This document shows positions 21,346 to 32,415 of a DNA stretch of 64,000 nt, piece by piece. The notes under the pieces are model-generated. The model did not search any database. It was given only the letters and a program-made list of their open reading frames with translations, and was not told the origin of the DNA. The first letter of the stretch is position 1; each line of letters starts with the position of its first letter. The position numbers were made by a program, and so were the translations under genes. Source of the stretch: Aurantiochytrium sp. KH105 (Eukaryota; Sar; Bigyra; Thraustochytrida; Thraustochytriidae); assembly GCA_003116975.1 (NCBI GenBank), contig BGKB01000013.1, forward strand, positions 186,001 through 250,000, in the 5' to 3' direction.

Positions 21346-22429
21346 AATATCTAGTTTTGCACTGTTCTACGTGGGGATACACCTCCGCCCCGCGGGGTAA
21401 ACAAAGTCTCATATAGACCTGTTTTCCCGTAGATGATAGGTTCAATTGAAATGCTCGCGGCAGCTGTCGCTCGACTCGACCTCGACAGCGACAGCGACTC
21501 GCGCGGCGGCAGGCCGCTTCCGTCACGCGGCCAAGGTCCGCCCTTGCGCGCGCGCGCGCGCGCACAAGGGCAGGAGGATCCGCGAGGGAGCTTCATGGCG
21601 CGCGCGCGCGTGCGCGAAGTCCGTGCAGCCGGCAGCGGGGAGCTCGCTGTCTCTGGCTGGCTGAGCTCGCTGTGGCAGCGCGCAGTCGACTTGTTAGGCG
21701 GCAAGAGCCGGAGAGCAGGGTCAGCGCAAGCTCGCGCCGCAAAAGCCGGAGCGCTCTCGCGGCGTACAGCCGTTGTGGGGGCGGTACAAGCTGTAAAGGA
21801 AGCTGCTTGCTTTCGTTTGATGCAGGTTCGCCGAAACACTGGCTTTTTCCTGGTTCCAACTTGGAGCAGTCTAGCTTTGGGGACATTGCAAGCCACGATG
21901 CTACAGGTTCTGCCTGCGAGCGCCTGCCGCTGACTGCCGTGCACGGCTTCGCGGGGCGAGGCGCAAGGCGCGCGCGCGCGCGGCGGCTCGAGTGGTCTGT
22001 CTGCCCAGGACGCGCGCGACTCGTGGCTCGCTCGCGCGCGCGGCTTCTGGGCCGTCCGTTGGATTTTTTTTTTGCGGCCGATCGCGCTTCCGACTGGCTA
22101 ATCGATCGATCGATTGGATGGTGGTTGGTCTCCGGGGGCCAGAACTCGCCGTCTTCCCGAGTAGTACTACTGTGCCACTGGCCACTATTGCTGCACTGAC
22201 AGCGGCTTTTCGTTACGGCTGGTTCCCGCACTCGCCTTGGTGGTTGCTTTCCCTGTTCAAGCTAGCCGGCTCAGCGCACTAGGCACGAGTGGCGACTGTG
22301 GCACTGCAAGCGGCAACTTCGCATCAAAACTGAAAGCAGAGAAAAGAACCAGCAACTACCAAAATTAACTGCCTGGCTAGCTGAAATTATATTTTTCTTT
22401 CAAGCACCCACCTCCAGGAAAATGAAAAG

Positions 22430-22495
22430 GAAAAAGAAAAAGAAAAAGAAAAGAAAAGAAACCAAATCAAATCAAATCAAATCAAATCAAACGAA
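22430..22495. repeat. Purine-rich GAAAA units followed by CAAAT pentamers
   Basis: Several AAAGG/AAAAG units run into five to six tandem copies of CAAAT. A degenerate version of the same CAAAT-type pentamer recurs near 25795-25862, suggesting a shared unit within this non-coding island. Confidence 0.75.
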
Positions 22496-22575
22496 TTCGA
22501 GGTGCTGAGAGCGAGCGCTTCGCTCGGACGTCCGTATGCCGGCCGGTCGATAACAGGAAGCTCCCGCGGTAAATT

Positions 22576-22601
22576 GCGCGCGCGCGCGCGCGCGCGCGCG
22601 C
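22576..22601. repeat. Alternating GC dinucleotide tract, 26 nt
   Basis: An uninterrupted GC alternation of 26 nt. Such tracts are strong candidates for left-handed (Z) DNA under negative supercoiling. It lies in the middle of the gene-free region. Confidence 0.9.
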
Positions 22602-24304
22602 TCCTACGCCAATACCAAAGGGTGGGTTAAATCGTGATTTTTCCAGCGCGCACGCAAGTCTTACTACCCACCCCTTCCGATCCATTCCACCAATGCATTG
22701 CACGGATCTAGCTATAGGCCTATAGTATTCAGACACTACAATGAAAGTTTTTTTCTCCACTTTCAAAAAAGATAAATATTTTTTCAAGGAGTTGTTCTGT
22801 CATGTCCGCTTTTCGCGTGCGCCGCGCGCGCCGTGGCGCCAATTCCAAGAAGATACGAGGAGAGGCAATCGATTTCTCCTCGGCTCCACCTAATTTAGCT
22901 TGATTCCTTCCCGAGCGCTTGCTCACCGGCCGCCTCGCGCGCAAGCGCCTCTGCTGGGGCCGCACGACGGACGGCTCCGGCTCTTGCAGCCGGCTAGCAC
23001 TAGTTCCAGATAGATCCCCCCTTCGTTCAAGACGCACAGAAGGCCTCAGCCCCCCGCAGTGGTAGCCTTTGCGTGCAAGCGGTAGTTTTCTCTGCGGGGT
23101 CAACTGAGGGTCAGGGAGTTTTAAGCTGTGGGAAATCGACCCCAATTCTGAAACGAGACCCGACCAGACCTGGCAGACATGTGCGAAGCTGTGGGAGGGA
23201 ATGAAAGCTCCGGGGTTTATCTTCGTTTAACACATTCGTGCCGCGGCAGCGCTGCGCCAACTCGAACCAAGGCAGCGGCCAACGAAAGCCTCGACAGCCA
23301 GGTGAATAGACGGATGCATGGACGAATGGATGGATCGACGAACCGACCGGTGGACGCAGGTCGCTGTCGCCAGGACACGACGCGCAGCAGGGCATGGCAT
23401 GGCCCCGAACGTGCGACGCGAAAGCGCCTGGCGCGCTCGTTTTACGCGCCCGTCGTGTTCGCGGCCCGTCTGTACGAGGCCAGTGGCAGCTGGCATGGCT
23501 GCTCGTTGCGCGTACCGGATCGATGGGAGGATACGCGGGAGGGAGGGTGTGCGCAAGGTGTTGTTCTTGCTGTCGCTTGGTTGCTGTCGCTTGCTTCGCC
23601 TGGCCAGTCAGCACCCCAAAGCGGGCCAGGAGGCAAAACGAGCGAGACGCGACTCGCTCGACTCGGCTCGACTCGACTTGACGCGACTCGGCACGACTCG
23701 ACTCGGGCCAGTCACCCTCCGACCCAACCACACAGGCAGGCAGGCAGGCAGCCAGCCAGCCAGCCAGCCAGAATCCTGGAATGGCCTGTGCACGTACGTG
23801 AATGTATACGCGTGTTGCGCTCCCTGCCTTCTTTATCAAGTTGCTCCCGGCATTGCTACCCCGCGTTCTTTGCTCGCTGCGGCTGGCCTACGCGATCGAG
23901 TCCCGTCGTGCGGCTTCGCGCGGGCCTCGCCCGATCTTGCTTGGCCTCTTTCTTGTCTTTTCCGGGGCGTAGAAAGCAGGCAGGGAGGGAGGGTTGCAAG
24001 GGAGGGCTCTTACTGACGGTTGAAAGCGAGTTCTCTTTCATCCGTGTCGTGAACGCGTGTCAGTCAGCCAGGAGGGTACGATGACTGACTGGCGCGCTGC
24101 AGCTTTGCTCGGCGCGCTGGCGGTGGCTGGCTGGTTGTCTGGCTGGCAGCAAATAGTTGGTTTTTGGTTGTTTGGTTGATTGATTGGACTTGTTTTATTG
24201 TTTGTTTGTTTATTTGTTTGTTTGTTTGTTGGTTGGTTGGCGCATCCAACGTGCCAGCTGCGCCATACCATGTCACGACGGAGGAGGGTCGAAAAGGCCA
24301 TGAG

Positions 24305-24305
24305 C

Positions 24306-24346
<41 letters not shown>

Positions 24347-24348
24347 CT
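24305..24348. repeat. CTG trinucleotide repeat
   Basis: About 14 CTG units with one TTG interruption, in non-coding sequence. It lies 1 kb from a CAG array in opposite orientation. Confidence 0.9.
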
Positions 24349-25345
24349 TCTGCCTGTTTCGTACCACGAAGCGCTGCGTGTGATTTCAACGAGCATAAGC
24401 ATCATCACGGCCACCTGCACCGGTGATCACGTGGGGGAGACAAGGCGCTGGAACCGCGCGATGGTAGGCTGTGCGTGGAATCACGGACGCACGGAGCCTC
24501 GGATGCGCCCGCGTCGACTCGAGCCTTTGAAAAAAAAAAATCGAGCCTTTGCCATTTTTTTTTGTTTTTGTACATCGTGGCTTCTCGGGCCCAACTTCGA
24601 CGACCCTTAAGCGAGCTTGGCAAGCACGAGCTAGGAAGAGCAAGCACACGACGGCCCACCGATCGAAGTTGTCTGCGCGTCGCTGCTGCAGACGAGCGCA
24701 TAATTTTCACCTTTTCCATGGCTTCTAAAAAGATCTTCACTCGTCAAAATTTCAGTGCTGCGACACATTCTTTCGCTGCCCAGGCGCACGTGAAGCGCGG
24801 TCAGAGCAGCAGCCAGCCGCGCAGAGCGTCCACCCGACTGCATAGATCGAGCCCGGCGCGCCAGCAAGGGGTGGGCGTTGGCTGCAGGGCAGGGAGCCGG
24901 ACCAAGCGCTTCAACGAGATTTTCGCACACCTGCATCCACCAGTGGCGGTTCGTGGTTCAGAGCGCAGCGGGCGGTCCTTCAATCATTTCCTTCAAATCG
25001 TTCGTCCAACCGTTCACCCCCTCGGATTTCCATTCGCCACGGCAGTAAAAGTGTTGTTTGCAGATGCTTGCTCGTGCCGCCAGCCGGGTGCGGGCGCAGC
25101 GCGGTCTGCCTCACCAGATTGATCGATCGGATCGAGTCCTCTCGAGCAAGCTTTAGCTTTCTTCGATCGCTTCTGCTGGTCACCAGCTGCGGTTCATTGG
25201 GGCAGCTAACGACGCAAGCCGCAGCGGCGCCGTGTCGTGACGGTGACGTTTCCTCTTCCTCGAAGCGCGGCGGCGACGGACTCGCTCGTGCGGAACCGGC
25301 GTCGAACGAGCGTGCACTAACGCTCGACGGTGAGGCGGTCGGGCA

Positions 25346-25346
<1 letters not shown>

Positions 25347-25380
<34 letters not shown>

Positions 25381-25410
25381 CAGCAGCAGCAGCAGCAGCA
25401 GCAAGCAGGC
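25347..25410. repeat. CAG trinucleotide repeat
   Basis: About 20 CAG units interrupted by one GAG, followed by two AGGCAAGAAAGC units. It is non-coding as far as I can tell. Together with the CTG array at 24305 it forms an inverted pair. Confidence 0.9.
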
Positions 25411-25687
25411 AAGAAAGCAGGCAAGAAAGCAGTCGGGTCGCAGTCGGTCGGCACGGGAAGCGCAGCAAACAATCTCGGATTCCGAGTAGCCCGGCGCGCT
25501 TTTCTCGAGACGAATTTCGCAAACGCCAGCAGCCAGCAGGCCGTCTGCACTGCGCGCACCCACTCGCTCTACGCTGCCGCCGCGACCAGGCCCGCGGGGC
25601 GCTTATGGGGCTCGCCCATCTCGGCCCTCCCCCGCGTGCCGGGGGTGCAGGCAGTTAGTTGCAGGCAGCACAGCGAGCGGGCCAGGT

Positions 25688-25689
25688 GA

Positions 25690-25745
<56 letters not shown>

Positions 25746-25748
25746 ACG
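25688..25748. repeat. GAAA tetranucleotide repeat
   Basis: About 15 perfect GAAA units giving a 60-nt pure-purine strand. Its perfection points to recent expansion. Confidence 0.95.
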
Positions 25749-27118
25749 AAAGGCGCAGGTCAATCAATCATGTCCAACAAATTCACAAAAATCAACTCAC
25801 AAAAATCAATGCAAATCGGTTCAAACCAATTCAAAGCAATTCAAATCAGAACAAATCAAATCTTCGGAGCCATCCTCGATGCACGAAAGATGCACAGAAA
25901 CACACACAGCGGGCCAAGGTCTTCGCGAGCTTTCTCAAGCGAAGCGAGCCTTCTTGAGAAAGCTGGCGCCCGCCAGCTTCGCAGCTAGCTCGCTGCAGCT
26001 GGCGAGGCCGCGCGGCTTTGCTCGCGACGCCTTCGCCTGCCTGCAGCTGTAGCTGCCTGCCTCTCTGCCTGGCACAGGCCGCAGCCGCTGCGCTCGAACG
26101 CGCAGAACGAACGGGCAGAGGAATGCGTGGCGGCCGTGCCGTGCTGTGCTGTGCTGCGCTGCGCACGTTCGCGACGACGTCGACGCGTGCGGCTTCGCGG
26201 TGCGGGTGCGGGTGCCGGAGCGGAACGGGCCCGCGCAGGGCAGGGCGTCATGGCGCAGGCTTCGGAAATGGAGCAGGGCCAAGGCAAGGCAAGGCAAGGC
26301 GATGGAGCAAGGAAAGCAACATCTGCCATGGCTGCAGCGCCCGGCCCCAAGAAAGCGTGCAAACAACTCGTGGCGACACGCCGAACGAGCAAACCAGGAA
26401 AGGAACAAGGCAGGGAAGAAGAACGGCAGCGGCGTCGTGATCTCGTCCCCCGCGCCTCTGCAGGCGTCCCGGGAGGGGCGGGAGGCGGCGGAGGGGTCCC
26501 GGGGAGGCGGCGCGAGTTACTTTACCTCATCCCTCGCGATCGAGTCTCGCGGGCCGAAGAACGGTGGCGGTGCCGGTGCCCGGCCGGTGCCGGTGCCAGG
26601 TAGGGCGAAGTAACAGGAGGCAGCGGGGCAGGGGGGGAGAGGGGGAGAGAAAGAAACAGAGAAGGAAACGGAGGGCAAGTGAAAGAAAGGGGGCAGGCAG
26701 TGTGGCCCCGTCCGAAACGCGGAGCGCCGGAAACAGGTGTGGGGCCGCCCCGTGCAAGCGAGTGCGCTCGCGGCCTGGCTCGGCGCGGCCCGCGTCTGCG
26801 TCGACTCCTCCTTTCTTTCCTTGCTTTCTTACTCCAAACTTCTTTATTTCTCTGGCTGATCTATTCATTGCTGCACTGCTGGGCTTCTGCGTGGCATCGG
26901 TCTGTTTGTCTGTCTGTCTGTCTGTCTGTGTGTCTGTCGGCGAGCTCGCAGCCTTACTTTGCTCTGCGCTGCTCTGCTTCGCTCGGCTCGGCTCGGCTCG
27001 GCTCCGCTTTATTTTTCTCCGCCCCAACCAACACGGCCCCGGTGCTAGACAGGCACAGCGGATAGAACGCTGTCACTGACCTCGCCCTAGGCTACGACTC
27101 GTCTGTGAGTATACGTAT

Positions 27119-27139
27119 AGTGAATACTCGCTATTCACT
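27119..27139. repeat. 8-bp hairpin next to a palindrome
   Basis: AGTGAATA and TATTCACT are separated by five bases (CTCGC), directly after the palindrome ATACGTAT (27111-27118). No gene flanks it closely; it may be a binding site or small structured transcript element. Confidence 0.65.
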
Positions 27140-28426
27140 TGTCGGACCAATAGCGCCGGAGTTTTGGCCTGCACACCGTCGCTGCGGAGGTTGCTGATTT
27201 TAATCTCACCCATCTGCCCTGCTCCGGCCCCTTGCGCGCGGGCTTGCGGGCTGCGGCGGCGGGGCTGCGGGGCGCTGCCTGAGCTGCATAAGAGCTGCCG
27301 CAGATCTCCGCAGCGGCTGCGGGGCTTCCCGGCCTCGCTCGGCCCGCCTCCCGGCCATGCTCCCCGCTCGGCATTTGTCTCCCGGAGATTTGGGCTCCCT
27401 CACGCGCCTACTTATCAAGGAGCCAACCAACCAGAAGCAGACGCGAAGACGCGGTCTGGCCGCCCGCCGCCCGCCCGGGCCAGCGATTAATGAAGCACGC
27501 ATGCACGCACGCTTGCACGCACGCACGCAACCAGGCAGACATGCAGGCCGGCAGGCAGGCAGGCCAACGCCCGCCCCAACGCCCCCCGCCGGCCCTGCCT
27601 ACCGCGGCGAGGCGGGGCGAGGCGGCGAGCGAGACGAATGTGCTGGGCTGAGCTGGCCTCGTGGCCGGCTGGCTGGCTGGCTGGCTGGCGGCTGGCGGCC
27701 TGACCCTGCCTGCGGAGGCAGGGCCTGGCTGCCTCTACGTCCAGCGGATGGACGGCGGGTGCGATGCATGATGGATGGATGGATGGAGAGATGGATGGAT
27801 GGATCGAGGGATGCGGGGAGGGAGGAGAAGAACGGCTCGAGGCTAACCCAGGGTCGAGGCCTCGGTGCTTCCAGAAAGCACCGCCACAGCGGACGCGCTG
27901 CGGGATGTGGGGCGGGGCGGGAAAGCGGCGGCGAACAAGTCGAACAAGGCGGCGGCCGCGGGAGAGGGAGAGAGAGAAAAAGAGACGAATAGGGAAAAGA
28001 AAGAGCGGGGGAACAGAAACGAGCGCTCAATGCCCCAGATGGATAGATGGATGGTTGGATAGATACGAGCAGTGCGTGCAAGCAAGGCTAATGCCGCCAC
28101 CGATGCCCATGTCCATGTCCATGTCTGCCCTTCCCCTCGCGCGCGCACGACCGGTCTGATCTGGGCTGGTCTGCGCTCGCTCGCGTGCTTGTCGCGCGCT
28201 GTGCTCGCTGCGTGCGGCGCCACGTGCTTGTTTGCCAGTCAGCCGGCACGCGACGAGAGCCAGCCGGCCTGCCCTGGCCTCTTTCTTTCCCCTTTCTTTT
28301 CTTTCCTTTTCTTTTCATGATTTCCTGATAATTTCCTTCTTCTTTCATTCTTTCTCTCTCTCTCTCTCTCCCTCGCGAGGCTCCGCCTGCCGTCTTTTAC
28401 CCGGTGCCTTCCGCCGGTCAAGCGCG

Positions 28427-28454
28427 CTGTGGTAGTCTGTGGCAGCTACCACAG
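28427..28454. repeat. 9-bp stem, 10-nt loop inverted repeat
   Basis: CTGTGGTAG (28427-28435) pairs perfectly with CTACCACAG (28446-28454). No poly-T follows, so it does not look like a Pol III terminator. A second hairpin (ATTGTGC/GCACAAT, 28751-28774) lies 300 bp downstream. Confidence 0.7.
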
Positions 28455-28967
28455 TCACACAGTCAGTATGCAGACTGACTGACCGACAGACACAGACAGA
28501 CTGGGTACGCAGAGGGGCTAGAGAGACAGGCGGAAAAGCCGGCCGGGCAGCCAGTCCTACGCCCTTCATGCCTGTCTGCCTGCCTCCCTCCCCTCGCCCC
28601 GCGTGTCTGCGTCTGCCTTAAGGGGCCGCCGCGCGTGTTCCCGGGCGCGCGGAGGGACGCCTGCGGCGGCCCGCGCGGCGGCAGCGGTACGTACGCACGA
28701 GAGGAGCATCCCGTCCGCTGAGGACGGATATTTATTTTACTGTTAGATGTATTGTGCGTGCGTGCATGCACAATGCATGCATACGACTGTTACGAGGAAA
28801 CCAACCGGACAAGCAGCGCCCCGAGTCTTCCGCGTTTCCGCAGCAGGCAGGGCCTCCGCTTCTCACTCTGCGCTCTTGTCTGCCTGTCTGTCGAGCGATT
28901 ACTGTCCGGCCGGCGGTTAGTCAGCGCGGGGAAGAAGACGCAGCGGCATCAGGGATGTCACGGCGAG

Positions 28968-29115
28968 ACGGAAACGAAAGAAAAAGAAAACGAAAATGGA
29001 AAAACAAGAAACTTGGAAAAAGAAAAGAAAATTGGAAGGAAGGATAGAAAAAGAAAAGAAAAAGAAAAAGAAAAAGAAAAAGAAAAAGAAAAAGAAGATG
29101 AAGAAGGACAAGGAA
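28968..29115. repeat. ~145-nt nearly pure purine tract (AAAAAG-type units)
   Basis: An almost uninterrupted run of A and G built from GAAAAA and GAAAAG units, followed at once by CTGT and AGTC tetranucleotide repeats. Long homopurine tracts can form triplex (H-) DNA. Non-coding by position and composition. Confidence 0.85.
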
Positions 29116-29963
29116 AGTTGTCTGTTTGTCTGTCTGTCTGTCTGTTAGTCAGTCAGTCAGTCAGTCTGACTCTGTTCAAAAAAGAAAACCAGGAAGAAGA
29201 GGGGCAACGATAAGCAGAAAGAGCGGGCGGGCGGAGACGGCGAATCGACCGCCGGCAGACACCCAACGTGAACGCCGCGCAAACAGCGCAGCGCACCGCC
29301 CGCGCCCTCGCCCTCGCCTCGCCCTCGCCCTCGCCCCAACCCGCACCGCCTCGAGCACGCACGCGCGCGCCGCACCGCGCCGCCGCCGCGCCGCGCCGCA
29401 CCGCGCCGCACCGCCGCACCGCCGCAGGCGAGCGCCGCGAGCTGAGCGGATTCGAGCCGGGAAAGAAGGAGAAAAGGCGACGAGAGGTCGGCGAGGACGA
29501 AAGGGGGCGCAGACGGACCGCCCGTCGCGCACGCCTTCCGCGCACGCCTTCCGCGCACGCGCGCAGGCCACAAGACAAGACAAGACAAGATAACCAGCTA
29601 ACGAGCTCACCGCCCGCTCGTGCCCGCACGAGCAGATTGGCAGGAGCCACAACTGGAAAGGTGAACGCCTAAGCAGGCGCGATCACCGGTACATTAGTCT
29701 GCGGAGCCCTCGCTCTCGCAGACACGTGCACTACCAACCCACCTTTTTTTTCTACACTTCTTTTTCTTTTTTACCCAACCCAAGCCACAGAATTCTAGCC
29801 TCGCGCGATCTCCTCGCAACGCACCGCCACGCAACGCGATATCTCCGTGAGTTTTCTCTTACCTGCGCGCATTTTACGGAGTTCTTTGCTCCATTACCCC
29901 CCATCCCTCCCTCTCTCTTTTTTGGGGGAACCCGCCGTCGCTCGTGACACACCGGTTGCACGC

Positions 29964-30929
29964 ATGCGTGTGGAGGTTCCCGCGAACATTTTTGACGCCG
30001 CCCCCGTTGGTGAGCCTGCCGGCCCCTTCTTCCACGAGCACGATTACTACGAGCACGATTTGGACACTGACGAGGACGAGGCCTGCTTCCCCATGATGCA
30101 CTATGACGACAAACAGCAGCCCTACTACTCTGACGTCACGCTCTCCGGCGCACCCAGTGCTGCTGCCCACTCTGACTTTGCTGCCGCAAACCAGTACCAC
30201 CAGCAGCCCTACCACCAGCAACATCTGCAACCTCAACCCCAAGCTCACCATGCGCAACATTTGCCGCCGCAATTTGCGCACGAGCATGGCCTCTACGCCC
30301 CTCCTCCCATGCCGACGGTGGCTCCCATGCATCACCAGCTGCACGAGGGAAACATGCATCATCACGACCACTACGAACGGGCTCAGGCCCAAGCTCATTC
30401 GCAGGCGCCTCCACTCCCGCAGCTGCCCTTCATCCCCACGGCTGACGCTTACCCGTCCCGTGCAGAAGCTGCAGCAGCTGCAAACCCGCCCCACCCAGGC
30501 ATGGAGGTAGTCCACGATGACTACGTCGACGTGTGGGATGCCATGTCTGCCCCGACGCCGGCCATCAAAGCCAACCAGCCTCTTCCTGCCCATAACAACA
30601 ATGTGTACGCGACCTCGCCCGCCAGCTCGGCCGCCTTCACGCCCAACTCGTCCTCCTCGGCATACACAACTGCGGCCCCCAGCCCCAACTGTGTACCCCC
30701 TCCTCCTCTCGCATACCACCCGGACGGCGCCAAACTTCGCAAGTTTCCCGCTGACCAAGAGGTTGCTGGCCTCTTCATGAACGAACCTTTTCACGAGGGC
30801 ATGCCTGCCCACGAGGAAAAGAGTCTCCCTGCCACGCACATGGATCTCGCCGCCGCCGGTCCTCCTGCGCCCATGGCACCCAAGATGGTCACCGCCTCCC
30901 GGCACCGCGCCACCACCGCCGCCGCTACT

Positions 30930-30964
<35 letters not shown>

Positions 30965-31631
30965 ACCCGCCGTCGCAAAGACCGAGTCCAGGTCCAGAAA
31001 GCAAAAGGCCAATCCGAACTGGCAGCTCCCCGACATCTCGGCCAAGCGCGTCAAGGTCTCCAGCACCAAATCCTCCTCCGACCTTGAACGCTTTTCCTCA
31101 AACGGTTCGGGTGCCTCTGGCAACTCGGCCGCCAGCGGCGAGCTCAACAAAAAAATCTACTACCGCCGGAGCTGGACGCCCGAGGAGGACGAGCGCCTTC
31201 TCCAGCTCGTCAAGGAGCACGGGGCCATGCGCTGGGCTCGCATCGCCGAGCACATGCCCAACAAGACGGGCAACCAGTGCTCCCAGCGCTGGCACAAGGC
31301 TCTCGACCCCACCATTGTCAAGGGCAAGTGGTCCGATGCCGAGGACGACCTCCTCGTCAAGCTTGTCGAGCAGAAAGGGAAAAAATGGAAGGAAATCTCT
31401 TTTTCCATCCCCGGACGTACTGGCAAGCAGTGCCGCGATCGCTACACGGCGCGCCTTAACCCCAATCTCCGCACTGGAAAGTGGTCTCACGAAGAAGAGC
31501 AAATTGCCCTCGAGGCTCACAAGCGTCTCGGCAACCGCTGGGCAGCCATTCAAAAGCTTCTCCCGCATCGTTCCTGGTACACAATCAAGTGGAAAATCGA
31601 GAGCTTTGCAAAGCAGTCTTCGGCCGAGTAA
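29964..31631 (+). CDS. Myb-family transcription factor with three Myb repeats
   Basis: 555 aa from the ATG at 29964, single exon. The N-terminal ~390 residues are His/Gln/Pro/Ala-rich and probably a disordered activation region, including an 11-residue Ser run (AGC repeat, 30929-30962) and a basic KQKANPNWQLPDISAKRVK stretch that could serve as nuclear signal. From about residue 398 to the end come three tandem Myb/SANT repeats: SWTPEEDERLLQLV...QCSQRWHKALDP, then KWSDAEDDLLVKLV...QCRDRYTARLNP, then KWSHEEEQIALEAH...IKWKIESF. The regularly spaced Trp residues are conserved except that the first and second repeats use Tyr or Trp variants typical of R2R3-like proteins. It should bind DNA as an animal c-Myb-like three-repeat factor. 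The frame is open upstream through a GTG at 29847, but that stretch looks like 5' UTR. Confidence 0.88.
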
Positions 31632-32415
31632 ATCTTCTCTTGACAGGCACACAGCCAGCCAGCCAGCCAGCCAGCCAGCTAACCCCGGCCCTAAGTCACG
31701 AAGATCTCGCCTCTGCTGTTGCCGCTTCGTCGGATCTCCCTTTCTCCCTCTGGGTTTATTCCCTTTGTTCATGCCCTTCCCTTTCTCATTTCATCTGCGC
31801 CCTCCTCAGCTTTCTCCATTTTCCTTTCGAGAGACTGATGCGATCGCAATTTTTGACAACTATTCAGTCGTGCCTCGACTGTTCTCCTTTTTCCTTCTCT
31901 TTTCTTTTTCACTAGCTTCTGCTGGCTGGGCTGCCGCCTTTCCAAGCAGGACCACTAAAATTCAAGACATTTGTCATTCCTTTGCAACATTTCATTTTTT
32001 TCGTCATCTTTCTCTCATTCACTCATTCGTTCATTCATTTATTTATTGCCTCTCTTTCTCTCCATCTATGTGCGAAATACGAGCTAAACATCCTTTTCGA
32101 TCTTTTCTCAAGAAACCGCAGGCCTCACGAAGCCCTCCTCGCATTGCTGCTTTCATGCTCGACCCACCATTGTTTCGTTGTTTGTCATGAGGAGATATCA
32201 ATTCTAAGGCTCGCTCGCGCGCCAGCCCACCTAAATGTTGAGTCGTCCCCAGCCAACCACAATCTCTCTTTGGACACACGCCAGCGCGCTCTTGCGCAGA
32301 CTCGCACAAAGACTCGCGCAGAGGAGACTCGCGCAGAGAGACTGGCGCTAGGGAAACACAAGCAGCCAACCCAAACGCTCCCAGTCCGCGAACGCGTGCG
32401 TGGCTGCAGTTAGGC
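31632..32415. other. Intergenic region between Myb and TRM1 genes
   Basis: 784 bp, pyrimidine-rich. It starts with a CCAG tandem repeat (about 31654-31679) in the probable Myb 3' UTR and ends with several GACTCGCGCA-like units (about 32298-32345) upstream of TRM1. No gene seen. Confidence 0.5.

Larger units (their letters stand above)
20959..29963. other. 9-kb gene-free, microsatellite-rich region
   Basis: I cannot support any protein or RNA gene here. All open frames are low complexity or overlap frames on the other strand. The region is packed with simple repeats: GC alternation (about 21547-21562, 22576-22601), CAAAT pentamers (about 22463-22492), ACTCG units (about 23640-23715), GTTT units (about 24198-24230), CTG (24305-24348), CAG (25347-25410), GAAA (25688-25748), TCTG (about 26905-26938), GCTCG (about 26975-27000), a long purine tract (about 28968-29115), CTGT and AGTC units (about 29117-29165) and CAAGA (about 29570-29590), with several short inverted repeats. 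It spans the promoters of the NDPK-like gene and the Myb gene. It may hold unrecognised non-coding RNAs or be a heterochromatin-like island. Confidence 0.55.

Noticed and set aside
23179-24084. A 301-codon plus-strand frame in the gene-free region
   Set aside because: Overlaps several equally long frames on both strands and translates repeat arrays (ACTCG, CCAG), without protein-like features.
25795-25862. A tRNA-like B-box sequence (GGTTCAAACC) in the gene-free region
   Set aside because: No matching A box or cloverleaf could be drawn; it is part of a degenerate CAAAT-type repeat.
21300-29960. Transposon or CRISPR-like array in the repeat-rich region
   Set aside because: No transposase, reverse transcriptase, long terminal repeats or regularly spaced repeats with unique spacers were seen; only simple microsatellites.
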